From assembly GCA_905339275.1 (NCBI GenBank), contig CAJPFK010000004.1, forward strand, positions 372,001-436,000: 64,000 bases of DNA. Direction: 5' to 3'. Source of the stretch: Methylophilaceae bacterium (GTDB lineage: Bacteria > Pseudomonadota > Gammaproteobacteria > Burkholderiales > Methylophilaceae). Below the pieces are notes generated by a model, which did not search any database, was not told the DNA's origin, and saw nothing but the letters and a program-made list of their open reading frames with translations. How positions within the stretch are numbered: the stretch's first letter is position 1; each line of letters opens with the position of its first letter. Shown piece by piece: positions 18,748 through 26,761 of this stretch. A program made the position numbers and the translations under genes.

Positions 18748-18763
18748 TGGCACATTTCCTGCT
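18748..18763 (+). promoter_or_regulatory. Sigma54 promoter of glnA
   Basis: TGGCACATTTCCTGCT carries the -24 GG (18749-18750) and -12 GC (18761-18762) with exactly 10 bp between them, and differs from the TGGCAC-N5-TTGCW consensus at one base. It lies about 70 bp before the glnA ATG and 60-90 bp downstream of the two NtrC sites, so glnA should be activated under nitrogen limitation. Confidence 0.88.
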
Positions 18764-18832
18764 AGTTACAAATTTCTGAAAGCTGCAATTACCAAATTTT
18801 AACTACTCTTCAATTGTTTTTAGGAGAATCAA

Positions 18833-20242
18833 ATGGCGGTCGCTGATGTAATGAAAATGGTAAAGGAAAACGACATCAAGTTTGTTGATTTCCGTTTTAC
18901 CGATACCAAGGGCAAAGAGCAACACGTTACTGTGCCCATCTCAGCATTTAACGAAGACAAGTTCACCGAAGGCCATGCTTTCGACGGTTCATCAATCTCC
19001 GGCTGGAAAGGCATTCAAGCATCCGACATGCAATTGATGCCTGATCCCGAAACGGCCAATATCGATCCATTCATGGACGAGCCGACCTTGATCCTGACCT
19101 GTGATGTCGTCGACCCAACCGACGGCAAGGGTTATGACCGTTGCCCACGCAGCCTGGCAAAGCGTGCCGAAGCCTACCTGAAGTCCAGCGGTCTCGGTGA
19201 CACCGCCTACTTCGGGCCGGAACCTGAATTCTTTATTTTCGACTCCATCCAATGGAGTACCGGCATGCAAGGCTGTTCGGTGAAAATCACCTCGGAAGAA
19301 GGCGCCTGGGCTTCCGGCGACAGCTTCGAAGGTGGCAACACAGGCCACCGTCCAGGCGTCAAGGGCGGTTATTTCCCGGTACCTCCGGTCGATTCCCTGC
19401 AGGATATCCGCTCTGCCATGTGTATCGCGCTGGAAGAGATGGGCATTCCTGTCGAAGTGCATCACCATGAAGTTGCGACTGCCGGTCAATGCGAAATCGG
19501 CACCAAGTTCAATACCCTGACGCGCCGTGCCGACTGGACCCAGGTTCTGAAATATGTCGTGCTGAACACCGCGCATGCATACGGCAAAACTGCCACCTTC
19601 ATGCCCAAGCCCTTTTTCGGCGACAACGGCTCCGGCATGCATGTACACCAATCCGTGTGGAAAGACGGCAAAAACCTGTTCGCAGGCAACGGCTATGCCG
19701 GCCTGAGCGAATTCGCGCTTTATTACATCGGCGGCATCATCAAGCACGCACGTGCATTGAACGCGATCACCAATCCGAGCACCAACTCCTACAAGCGCCT
19801 GGTGCCTCACTTCGAAGCACCGGTGAAACTGGCTTACTCGGCCAAGAACCGCTCTGCCGCCATCCGCATCCCATTTGTACATGGCGATAAGGCGCGTCGC
19901 GTTGAAGCACGCTTCCCCGATCCTACCGCCAACCCATATCTGGCATTCAGCGCGCTGCTGATGGCGGGCCTAGACGGTGTGCAGAACAAGATTCACCCAG
20001 GTGAGCCTGCAACCAAAGACTTGTACCATCTGCCACCCGAGGAAGATGCGCAGATTCCAACCGTATGTTCTTCGTTCGAACAGGCACTGGACGCACTGGG
20101 CAAAGACCATGAGTTCCTGACTCGCGGCGGTGTGTTCTCCGAAGACTGGATCAACAGCTATATTGAGCTGAAGATGGAAGAAGTGAACAAGCTGCGCATG
20201 ACGCCTCACCCGGTTGAGTTCGGCATGTACTACAGCTGCTAA
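18833..20242 (+). CDS. glnA: Glutamine synthetase, type I
   Basis: Assimilates ammonium by ATP-dependent amidation of glutamate; a cytoplasmic dodecamer. The 469-residue chain has the beta-grasp N-terminus, [12 protein letters not shown], the catalytic FGPEPEFF and [20 protein letters not shown] regions, and NRSAAIRIP. The adenylylation loop [10 protein letters not shown] carries Tyr398, so activity should be controlled by GlnE. AGGAG lies 8 nt before ATG. Two NtrC sites and a sigma54 promoter precede it, and ntrB-ntrC follow, making a complete nitrogen-regulation locus. Confidence 0.98.
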   Translation: MAVADVMKMVKENDIKFVDFRFTDTKGKEQHVTVPISAFNEDKFTEGHAFDGSSISGWKGIQASDMQLMPDPETANIDPFMDEPTLILTCDVVDPTDGKGYDRCPRSLAKRAEAYLKSSGLGDTAYFGPEPEFFIFDSIQWSTGMQGCSVKITSEEGAWASGDSFEGGNTGHRPGVKGGYFPVPPVDSLQDIRSAMCIALEEMGIPVEVHHHEVATAGQCEIGTKFNTLTRRADWTQVLKYVVLNTAHAYGKTATFMPKPFFGDNGSGMHVHQSVWKDGKNLFAGNGYAGLSEFALYYIGGIIKHARALNAITNPSTNSYKRLVPHFEAPVKLAYSAKNRSAAIRIPFVHGDKARRVEARFPDPTANPYLAFSALLMAGLDGVQNKIHPGEPATKDLYHLPPEEDAQIPTVCSSFEQALDALGKDHEFLTRGGVFSEDWINSYIELKMEEVNKLRMTPHPVEFGMYYSC

Positions 20243-20249
20243 ACCAGGC

Positions 20250-20322
20250 AACCGGCCCGCAACTCGGGCCGGTTCCGGTTTTGGCACAGCAATGACAGAA
20301 AGGCAGGTTTATCCTGCCTTTC
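20250..20322 (+). terminator. Double hairpin after glnA
   Basis: Two 10-bp stems follow the stop. The first is AACCGGCCCG with CGGGCCGGTT (20250-20274); the second is GAAAGGCAGG with CCTGCCTTTC (20298-20322), followed by a short T-rich stretch. Together they should terminate most glnA transcripts and leave partial read-through into the DUF4124-ntrBC genes. Confidence 0.7.
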
Positions 20323-20412
20323 CTGTTTTCGGGCGTCAACGAACTCATCGGCCAACTCGTTGCCTCAATACCATGTTCTCATCTACACTCCTAACCTATG
20401 GGAATGCTTCAA

Positions 20413-20901
20413 ATGAAAAAGATTTTATTCGGCTTCATGCTTTGTGCCGGCGCTGGCCTGCCGCTGTCGGCAATTGCCGATGTCTATAAAATCATCGATG
20501 CGGATGGCCGCGTCACCTACACCAATGTGCCCACAAAAGGTGCAAAGAAAATCGAGATCGATCCGCCGCCCACTAATGGTGCAGGCGCCTCGTCAGGTAA
20601 TGAAAAGGCGAAAACCCCGGCCAGCTTCCCGCGGGTCGATAAACAAACCCAGAATACGCGAGACGACAAGCGGAAGGAAATACTCCGTGCCGAACTGGAA
20701 GCTGAGAAAAAGGCTCTGGATGACGCCAGAAAAGCATATGTGGAGGGCGAGTCGATGCCGGAAGTCTACAAGGGCGCCAATGGGAAGACCTACCGCAACG
20801 TACCTAAATTCGAAGAAAAAATGCGACGTTTGCAGGCTGATGTTGATATGCATCAGAAAAACGTTGAGCTGCTGCAAAAAGAGCTGGAAGCACTCAATTA
20901 G
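20413..20901 (+). CDS. DUF4124 secreted protein
   Basis: A 162-residue predicted periplasmic protein. A signal peptide (MKKILFGFMLCAGAGLPLSA) is followed by the DUF4124 pattern DVYKIIDADGRVTYTNVP, which also opens many proteobacterial periplasmic proteins. The second half is charged and predicted coiled coil (about 75-160, with RKEILRAELEAEKKALDDA). I start at ATG 20413, with GGGA 9 nt upstream, rather than the ATG five codons earlier, because it gives a clean signal peptide. Genes of this type often sit between glnA and ntrB in betaproteobacteria; no function is known. Confidence 0.82.
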   Translation: MKKILFGFMLCAGAGLPLSAIADVYKIIDADGRVTYTNVPTKGAKKIEIDPPPTNGAGASSGNEKAKTPASFPRVDKQTQNTRDDKRKEILRAELEAEKKALDDARKAYVEGESMPEVYKGANGKTYRNVPKFEEKMRRLQADVDMHQKNVELLQKELEALN

Positions 20902-20956
20902 GCTTTTGCATATACGCTCCCACCCATGGCCTGGGTTTTGCTTATACTAGGCTGCC

Positions 20957-22060
20957 ATGAATCAAACGATCCCCTCATCCTTCGCCGGACTGGAACATTT
21001 AGCGACTGCCGTTCTCCTGCTCGACCAGGAGCGTAATGTCGTTTACGCCAACCCCGGCGCCGAGGTGGTCTTTGCATTGAGTGCGAAGCAGATCAGCGGC
21101 CTGAATATTTCCCAGGTTTTTCCGGATTGCGAGATCTTGCATTCCGCGCTGGAAAATGCGATTACCAACCACAGCCCGTTCCGCGAACACGAGTTTGTGA
21201 TTACAACCTTGCGACAGAACTCCCTGGCGGTTACCTGCACCGTAACCCCGGTCGAATTGCCGCCTGCCTGCCTGGTGCTGGAGTTCCAGCAGATGGATCA
21301 GCAACTGCGGATTGCACGTGAAGAGAGAATGCTGATACAGCAGCAGGCGAATGCAGAACTATTGCGCAATCTGGCCCATGAGATTCGCAACCCGCTGGGC
21401 GGTTTGCGCGGTGCCGCGCAGTTGCTCGAACATGAACTGCCCCAGGTAAGCCTGCGGGAATATACGCAGGTCATCATCAAGGAAGCGGACAGGCTGCAAT
21501 CCCTGATGGACCGATTGCTGGTGCCGCACCGCGTGCCGAAATACGAGCCGACCAATATTCATGAAGTGCTGGAACGCGTGCGCAGCCTGCTGCTGGCAGA
21601 ATCGCCGCAAGGCATGATAGTCCGGCGCGACTACGACACCAGCCTGCCGGATCTGATCGGCGATCGCGAGAAACTGATTCAGGCTGTCCTCAACATCGCA
21701 AGAAATGCGGTTCAGGCCATGCAAAGCCAATCCGGGGATATGCATGCGCCAAGCGAGATCATCCTGCGAACCCGTGCCGAGCGGCAGGTCACGCTGGCAA
21801 AGAAACGCTACCGTGTTGCCATCAAGCTGCAGATCATCGACAACGGCCCCGGCATCCCTCCGGATATCCGCGACCGCATTTTCTACCCGCTGGTCTCCGG
21901 CAGGGACGGCGGTTCAGGTTTGGGCCTGACGCTCGCCCAGACCTTCATCACGCAACATCACGGCATGATCGAATGCGACAGCCGGCCGGGGCATACCTGT
22001 TTCACCATCCTGCTGCCGATCGAAAGCACCGCCATGAAATGCCTGATTCCCAGACAGTAA
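20957..22060 (+). CDS. ntrB: Nitrogen regulation sensor kinase NtrB
   Basis: Cytoplasmic histidine kinase/phosphatase that phosphorylates NtrC when nitrogen is scarce and is controlled by PII. The 367-residue protein has an N-terminal PAS domain (about 10-115), the H box LAHEIRNPLGG with His141, and an HATPase domain with NIARNAVQAM, DNGPGIPP and GLGLTLAQ. There is no membrane segment, consistent with a cytosolic sensor of PII. It starts 55 bp after the DUF4124 gene and 22 bp before ntrC. Confidence 0.95.
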   Translation: MNQTIPSSFAGLEHLATAVLLLDQERNVVYANPGAEVVFALSAKQISGLNISQVFPDCEILHSALENAITNHSPFREHEFVITTLRQNSLAVTCTVTPVELPPACLVLEFQQMDQQLRIAREERMLIQQQANAELLRNLAHEIRNPLGGLRGAAQLLEHELPQVSLREYTQVIIKEADRLQSLMDRLLVPHRVPKYEPTNIHEVLERVRSLLLAESPQGMIVRRDYDTSLPDLIGDREKLIQAVLNIARNAVQAMQSQSGDMHAPSEIILRTRAERQVTLAKKRYRVAIKLQIIDNGPGIPPDIRDRIFYPLVSGRDGGSGLGLTLAQTFITQHHGMIECDSRPGHTCFTILLPIESTAMKCLIPRQ

Positions 22061-22082
22061 ATGTATTTTGAGGCTTAATGAA

Positions 22083-23471
22083 ATGAAACCAATCTGGATC
22101 ATAGACGACGACAAATCCATCCGCTGGGTATTTGAAAAAGCACTGGCCCGTACCGACATGGAATTCAAGACCTTCTCTTCCGTGCCGGAAGCGCTCAACG
22201 CGCTGAACAGCGAAGAACCGCAAGTCGTGGTCAGCGACATCCGCATGCCCAATGGTTCCGGCCTCGATTTCCTGCAGGAGATCAAGCAGCGCCTGCCCGA
22301 TGTTCCCGTGATCATCATGACCGCTTATTCCGATCTGGAAAGCGCGGTCGCCGCGTTTCAGGGCGGCGCATTCGAATATCTTGCCAAGCCGTTCGATGTC
22401 GACCAGGCCATTGAAATCATACGCCGCGCCGTCGATGAAACCATGCGCCAGGCGACCGAAGCGGTTGCCGTCGAGGAAACCCCTGAAATTATTGGCCAGG
22501 CACCGGCCATGCAAGAGGTCTTCCGCGCTATCGGCCGCCTCAGCCGCTCCCACGCCACGGTGCTGATCAACGGTGAATCCGGCACCGGCAAGGAACTCGT
22601 CGCAAGCGCTTTGCATCGCCATAGCCCGCGTGCCGACAAAACCTTCATTGCCATCAACACGGCTGCAATTCCCAAGGACTTGCTCGAATCCGAGCTGTTC
22701 GGCCACGAGCGCGGCGCATTCACCGGAGCGCAAGCGGCCAGGCGCGGGCGTTTTGAGCAAGCCGATGGCGGCACCCTGTTTCTGGACGAAATCGGCGACA
22801 TGCCATCCGACCTGCAAACCAGGTTGCTGCGCGTGCTATGCGACGGCCAGTTCTATCGCGTAGGCGGGCACCAACCCGTCAAAGTCAACGTGCGCATCAT
22901 CGCGGCCACTCACCAGGATCTGGAAGAACGCGTCAAACTCGGGTTGTTCCGCGAAGACCTGTTCCATCGCCTGAACGTCATCAGGTTGCGCCTGCCGCCG
23001 CTACGCGAACGCCGTGAAGACATCCCCTTGCTGGTCAAGCACTTCCTGCAACAAAGCGCGCAAGAGCTCGGCGTCGACACCAAGATTCCATCGGCAGGTA
23101 CATTGCGCTACCTCGCAAACCTGGGCTGGAGCGGCAATGTCAGGCAACTGGAAAATGTCTGCCACTGGCTTACGGTCATGGCGCCCGGCCAGAATATCGA
23201 CATCGCGGATTTACCTCCGGAACTCAAGGAGGAATCCACCAAACCCCTGACCTCCAGCAGTTGGCAGGAGTCGCTGGGGCTGGACGTCACGGATGCCTTG
23301 AACCGGGGAGAGCAGGAAGTGCTGGATACCCGCGTGAAGGAGTTCGAACGCATCCTGATTACCAAGGCCCTGCAACATACCGGCGGCCGCCGTATCGAGG
23401 CCGCGACGCAGCTCGGCATAGGACGCAATACACTGACAAGGAAGATTCAGGAACTGGGAATAGACGAATAA
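22083..23471 (+). CDS. ntrC: Nitrogen regulation response regulator NtrC
   Basis: Sigma54-dependent activator acting on the glnA enhancer at 18.65 kb and other nitrogen genes. From ATG 22083 (462 residues; MKPIWIIDDDKS is the family start) it has a receiver domain with Asp52 in VVSDIRMP, an AAA+ domain with Walker A GESGTGKE, the sigma54 contact loop GAFTGA, and Walker B around GGTLFLDEIGDMP. A C-terminal Fis-type HTH carries RRIEAATQLGIGRNTLTRKI. The in-frame codon at 22068 lies five residues earlier and is less likely. Confidence 0.96.
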   Translation: MKPIWIIDDDKSIRWVFEKALARTDMEFKTFSSVPEALNALNSEEPQVVVSDIRMPNGSGLDFLQEIKQRLPDVPVIIMTAYSDLESAVAAFQGGAFEYLAKPFDVDQAIEIIRRAVDETMRQATEAVAVEETPEIIGQAPAMQEVFRAIGRLSRSHATVLINGESGTGKELVASALHRHSPRADKTFIAINTAAIPKDLLESELFGHERGAFTGAQAARRGRFEQADGGTLFLDEIGDMPSDLQTRLLRVLCDGQFYRVGGHQPVKVNVRIIAATHQDLEERVKLGLFREDLFHRLNVIRLRLPPLRERREDIPLLVKHFLQQSAQELGVDTKIPSAGTLRYLANLGWSGNVRQLENVCHWLTVMAPGQNIDIADLPPELKEESTKPLTSSSWQESLGLDVTDALNRGEQEVLDTRVKEFERILITKALQHTGGRRIEAATQLGIGRNTLTRKIQELGIDE

Positions 23472-23495
23472 CCCGGCTTGTATATCGTGAGACGC

Positions 23496-23555
23496 GATCC
23501 CGCGTCAGCCGGACTTGAGGCGGGATCATAGGTCATGCCGGGCCTGACCCGGCAT
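23496..23555. repeat. Paired REP-like hairpins
   Basis: GATCCCGC (23496-23503) pairs with GCGGGATC (23520-23527), then ATGCCGGG (23535-23542) pairs with CCCGGCAT (23548-23555). They sit between the convergent ntrC and SEC-C genes. The second hairpin resembles the GCCGG...CCGGC palindromes after both porins. Confidence 0.65.
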
Positions 23556-23597
23556 CTCCAAATCAATACAATATTGACCGGAATAGCCTGAATCCGC

Positions 23598-24806
23598 TCA
23601 AACTCCGGTAATTCTCACGGCCACCTGTTTGGTAAAAAAGCTGAAGCTGATGTACTCATAAGACCAGCCATATTGGCGTACAGCCTCCTGGAAAGCCTTG
23701 AATTCATCTTCACGCCAATGCGCATTGGCAATGTACTCATCAAACACCATTACCGATCCCTGCACAATCCGTGGTGCAAGCAGTTCCAGCACCGTTCTGG
23801 TCGAACTGTAGATATCGCAATCGACATTAACGAATCTCACCGGCCCCGGATACGACTCAAGAAATTTCGGCAGGGTTTCATCGAACCAGCCGACATGCAA
23901 GCTGACATTATCCGGCACGGCGGGAATTACGCCGTTGGTGGTGTAACTGCCCTTGGGCTCATGATGCCAAACGTCGGGCAACCCCTCGAAGCTGTCGAAT
24001 CCATGCACAGGCTGCTTCGCAATTTCGGCAAGCATTCGAATCGAATTACCGAAACGCACGCCGAATTCCAGTACCAACCCCTCCGGATTGGCCTGCGAGA
24101 ATGCATGGCGGAAAGTCTGGATGGCGCTGCCCGTCACCGGCGGCAGAGGCTTGCAGGAAGACTTGAGATAGTGCCAGGCATCCAGCCTCGCCCGATACAA
24201 TGATGAAATACGATCGAGCCCTTCAAGGCAGGCGGCTGCATCTTCCGCTGCCCCGGAATAATCCAGCAGCATACCCAACATGAACCGGGCTTCATGATCC
24301 CGTGGATTTAATTTCAACGCCTGCTTCAATGCATCGATTGCGGGGTTCAGATTGCTGCTGTCGATCAACGCCGCATGCAGGTTGTAATGGGCATTGGCGT
24401 ATCGGGAATCCAGCGCAATGGCATGGCGGTATTGCGTGATGGCCTCATCCAGCGCCCCCTGCTCATGACAGGCCAGGCCCAGATTGCTGAAATACTCCGG
24501 GTTTCTGCCATTCAGCCGGATGGCGCGGCGGCTGTAATCTGCCGCTTCTGCGGTTTGCCCCTGTTGCAGCGCAATCGAGCCGAGCAAATGCCAGGCATCG
24601 GCAGCCCTGGCATCCCGGTCCAGTACTTCGCGCCCGATTTTCTCCGCATCGTCGATAAAGCCCTGCCGGAAAAAATTCCAGGCCGCCTGCAAGCTCTGCC
24701 GGGAAGTATTCTGTATCGGGTTAGGGTTTAATGCGCAGCATTGCTTGAACTTTTTACCGCTGCCGCAGGGGCAAGGGTCATTCCTGCCTGCTTTTTGATT
24801 CGTCAT
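23598..24806 (-). CDS. SEC-C / TPR / SAM-methyltransferase fusion protein
   Basis: A 402-residue three-part protein. Residues about 7-25 form a SEC-C zinc motif (CPCGSGKKFKQCC). About 35-205 are tetratricopeptide repeats (AWHLLGSIALQQG, YFSNLGLACHEQG, AHYNLHAALIDS). About 240-395 form a class I methyltransferase with LEFGVRFGNSI (SAM loop, 246-256), DSFEGLPD, and VNVDCDIYSST with Asp329 and Asp331 as likely metal ligands, resembling the TylF/MycE-type sugar or polyketide O-methyltransferases. Its ATG overlaps the stop of the RelE-like toxin (ATGA), which links it to the toxin-antitoxin operon. The substrate is unknown; the TPR suggests a protein or protein-bound glycan partner. Confidence 0.75.
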   Translation of the reverse strand: MTNQKAGRNDPCPCGSGKKFKQCCALNPNPIQNTSRQSLQAAWNFFRQGFIDDAEKIGREVLDRDARAADAWHLLGSIALQQGQTAEAADYSRRAIRLNGRNPEYFSNLGLACHEQGALDEAITQYRHAIALDSRYANAHYNLHAALIDSSNLNPAIDALKQALKLNPRDHEARFMLGMLLDYSGAAEDAAACLEGLDRISSLYRARLDAWHYLKSSCKPLPPVTGSAIQTFRHAFSQANPEGLVLEFGVRFGNSIRMLAEIAKQPVHGFDSFEGLPDVWHHEPKGSYTTNGVIPAVPDNVSLHVGWFDETLPKFLESYPGPVRFVNVDCDIYSSTRTVLELLAPRIVQGSVMVFDEYIANAHWREDEFKAFQEAVRQYGWSYEYISFSFFTKQVAVRITGV

Positions 24807-25075
24807 TTTTTATATACGTCTTTTCGATGCCCTAACCGCAATACCAGTATCCGCAATACGTGATCTTCAATCCTGGCAATAATTCGGTAATCACCCACAC
24901 GATATTTCCAGAAATCGCCAAGTTCGGAGCCTGTCAAGGCAGCGCCAATGCTGCGTGGATCTTGCAACTCTGCGACTCTGTGCTGCAGAAAATCGATAAG
25001 CCTCAAGGCGGCTTGTCGATCAAATTTTTTCAATTCCTTTAGCGCACGCTCTTCAAACTCTATTCGCCAACTCAA
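24803..25075 (-). CDS. RelE/ParE-family toxin
   Basis: A 90-residue basic protein of the RelE/ParE fold: WRIEFEERALKELKKFD, the central LTGSELGDFWKYRVGDYRI with the family's conserved Trp/Tyr/Arg, and LRILVLRLGHRKDVY near the end. RelE-type members cleave mRNA on the ribosome, whereas ParE members poison gyrase. The YRVGDYRII and GHRKDVY pattern favours the RelE/Txe side. It overlaps its antitoxin by 23 bp and the SEC-C gene by 4 bp, so three genes are translationally coupled. Confidence 0.88.
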   Translation of the reverse strand: MSWRIEFEERALKELKKFDRQAALRLIDFLQHRVAELQDPRSIGAALTGSELGDFWKYRVGDYRIIARIEDHVLRILVLRLGHRKDVYKK

Positions 25076-25283
25076 GTTGCGCTCTCACATCTTCAATGGA
25101 AAAAGTCTTCGATTTACCTACATGTAAGTCTTTAAGCCGACTTTCTGCCAGATAAATATCTTCAAGGTCATCAAGGTATTCAAGAATGGCTTCACGTGCA
25201 TAGAACGTCTTGCTTCTTCCTGTCGAGGCTGCCAGTGCAGCGAGGCGCTTCTCGATTTCTTCAGGCAATCTGATCGCCAACAT
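25053..25283 (-). CDS. Ribbon-helix-helix antitoxin
   Basis: A 76-residue antitoxin. An N-terminal RHH DNA-binding segment (MLAIRLPEEIEKRLAALA then STGRSKTFYAREAILEYL) leads to a C-terminal toxin-binding part (about 45-76). RBS AGAG precedes ATG. A perfect 8-bp inverted repeat lies 18 bp upstream and is the likely autorepression operator. Confidence 0.88.
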   Translation of the reverse strand: MLAIRLPEEIEKRLAALAASTGRSKTFYAREAILEYLDDLEDIYLAESRLKDLHVGKSKTFSIEDVRAQLELANRV

Positions 25284-25300
25284 CTTTCTCTCCAGCCACT

Positions 25301-25320
25301 TTGCTATATATGTATAGCAA
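25301..25320. promoter_or_regulatory. Toxin-antitoxin operator
   Basis: TTGCTATATATGTATAGCAA has perfect 8-bp arms (TTGCTATA / TATAGCAA) around a 4-bp centre, directly upstream of the antitoxin. RHH antitoxins bind such palindromes cooperatively. Confidence 0.7.
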
Positions 25321-25352
25321 GTATATCCCTTTTAACCTGACGGACAAATAAA

Positions 25353-25376
25353 AAACGGCACCCGAAGGTGCCGTTT
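25353..25376 (-). terminator. Terminator of the second porin copy
   Basis: AAACGGCACC and GGTGCCGTTT (25353-25376) with a TTCG-type loop on the minus strand, followed by a T tract. It is the same hairpin as at 1585-1608. Confidence 0.85.
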
Positions 25377-25400
25377 CAAGCTTTGTCTTCTTCCTGTCGC

Positions 25401-25454
25401 GCCGGATAAATCCGGCATCCCAGGTTTGACGAGATTGCGGGCTTGACCCGCAAT
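25401..25454. repeat. Hairpins after the second porin copy
   Basis: GCCGGA/TCCGGC (25401-25416) and ATTGCGGG/CCCGCAAT (25434-25454) occupy the same positions relative to the porin stop as the repeats at 1506-1568. The duplication therefore included the 3' flank. Confidence 0.7.
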
Positions 25455-25460
25455 GACATC

Positions 25461-26675
25461 CTAGAAGAACAGGATTGCGCCCAATGACAGGGTCTTAGCC
25501 TTGCCGTCGAAGTTAGTGTCATCATCTTCCAGTTTCTGGTGAGTGTATTCAGCCACCAGATTCAGGCTCTTGGTCAGAGGATGATAAGCGCCAATGATCC
25601 AGGACTTGTTCTCGAGGTCGAAACCACCGCTAACATCGCTCTCGGAACGGCTGATACCGTAGGAAGCGCCCAGCTTGGTGCCAACGCCTGGCAGAACGTA
25701 AGTTGCTTGTACGTAGCCGCCATCATCATCAGTTTCTTGACCACCGAGGAACTGTAGACCACCCAAGAAGGAGTTGTTCAGGATGCTTTGAGAATCCAGA
25801 CCCTTGCCATTGTAGTAGTAACCAACCAGGTTCAGGCCACCGAAACCAACTTTACCGCCCAGTTCCCAACCACGCGATGTATAGCTATCAAACTGAGATG
25901 CAAGAACTGCAACCACAGTACCAAAAGTTGGAGAAGCCGGATCCAAGTCAAATACTTGGGTAGCTGGAGAGTCCGCACCATCATGCTTCTGGCTTACAAA
26001 ACCTGCCCAGACCTTACCTGCTACGTCACCAGCCCATTCGTAAGCTACCTTGCCTTCGAAGCCCATGTCGTTACGGTCATGACCTGCTGCACCGTTGGTC
26101 CATGGCTCACGCAGGCCAACTGCGAAACTGAAACCATTCCAATTTGGAGAGGCATAGCTGATTTGGCCAATCCAGTCAGCATAGATGTAACCGGAACCGA
26201 TACGGCCCAGGGTGGAGCTTTCCAGGTTGTAGTTTTGACCAACACCGACGCCTAACAGAGTCATGTCGGACAGGATAGCATCGGAACCGAAGATACCCAG
26301 ATCACGACCCAGCTTGATGGTACCCCAGGAAGCATCGCCAAAAGTCATGAATGCTTGACGAATGTTCAGGGTGTTGTTGCCGGCTGCGGATTGGGTACCG
26401 GAGTTACCTCCAGTAAAGAATGTGAACTGGAATGCGATATCCAGGTCGTTTTGACGAGTCTTGCCACCTACGCCCAATGCGGATGGCAGCAGACCGGTAG
26501 ATACGTCGTTAATTTTGTCTTCAACACCAGGACTGCTCAGGTCACCAGACAGCTTGGTATGTTGATAGAAAGTGTTAACATTACCACCGATATCAATGGT
26601 CCAGTCACCCGCTGGAATGGTGATACCAGCGTTTGCAGCAGAAGCGCCGAATGCCATTACTGCACCTGCAATCAT
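25461..26675 (-). CDS. Porin paralogue with missing 5' end
   Basis: An open frame of 404 residues, near-identical over long stretches to the porin at 336-1499 and ending in the same LGAILFF. It carries a longer segment after SQKHDG (about 23 residues including SPTFGTVVAVLASQF) and altered loops near residues 45 and 275. Its head is abnormal: it begins MIAGAVMAFGAS, lacks the MNKKLS n-region with both lysines, and has no Shine-Dalgarno sequence in front. Homology to the intact gene stops at about the ATG, 86 bp from the end of an integrase gene. Either it is silent (a pseudogene or recombination donor) or it is expressed from an unusual start. The coding part has no frameshift. Confidence 0.8.
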   Translation of the reverse strand: MIAGAVMAFGASAANAGITIPAGDWTIDIGGNVNTFYQHTKLSGDLSSPGVEDKINDVSTGLLPSALGVGGKTRQNDLDIAFQFTFFTGGNSGTQSAAGNNTLNIRQAFMTFGDASWGTIKLGRDLGIFGSDAILSDMTLLGVGVGQNYNLESSTLGRIGSGYIYADWIGQISYASPNWNGFSFAVGLREPWTNGAAGHDRNDMGFEGKVAYEWAGDVAGKVWAGFVSQKHDGADSPATQVFDLDPASPTFGTVVAVLASQFDSYTSRGWELGGKVGFGGLNLVGYYYNGKGLDSQSILNNSFLGGLQFLGGQETDDDGGYVQATYVLPGVGTKLGASYGISRSESDVSGGFDLENKSWIIGAYHPLTKSLNLVAEYTHQKLEDDDTNFDGKAKTLSLGAILFF

Positions 26676-26725
26676 GCTGTTTTCGTATCTGTATGATTTA
26701 TTTAAGAAAAGAACTGGATAAAAAA

Positions 26726-26733
26726 TAGTCGAA
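26726..26733. other. TTCGACTA motif downstream of the integrase
   Basis: TAGTCGAA on the plus strand lies between the integrase stop and the headless porin. It is the inverted counterpart of two TCGACTAC copies on the other side of the integrase (28074-28092). It sits inside an AT-rich inverted repeat (GGATAAAAA ... TTTTTTATCC on the minus strand). It could be a recombinase-binding or crossover-flanking sequence. Confidence 0.4.
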
Positions 26734-26761
26734 TTTTTATCCGGTTTGTGTTTCTGAGAAG

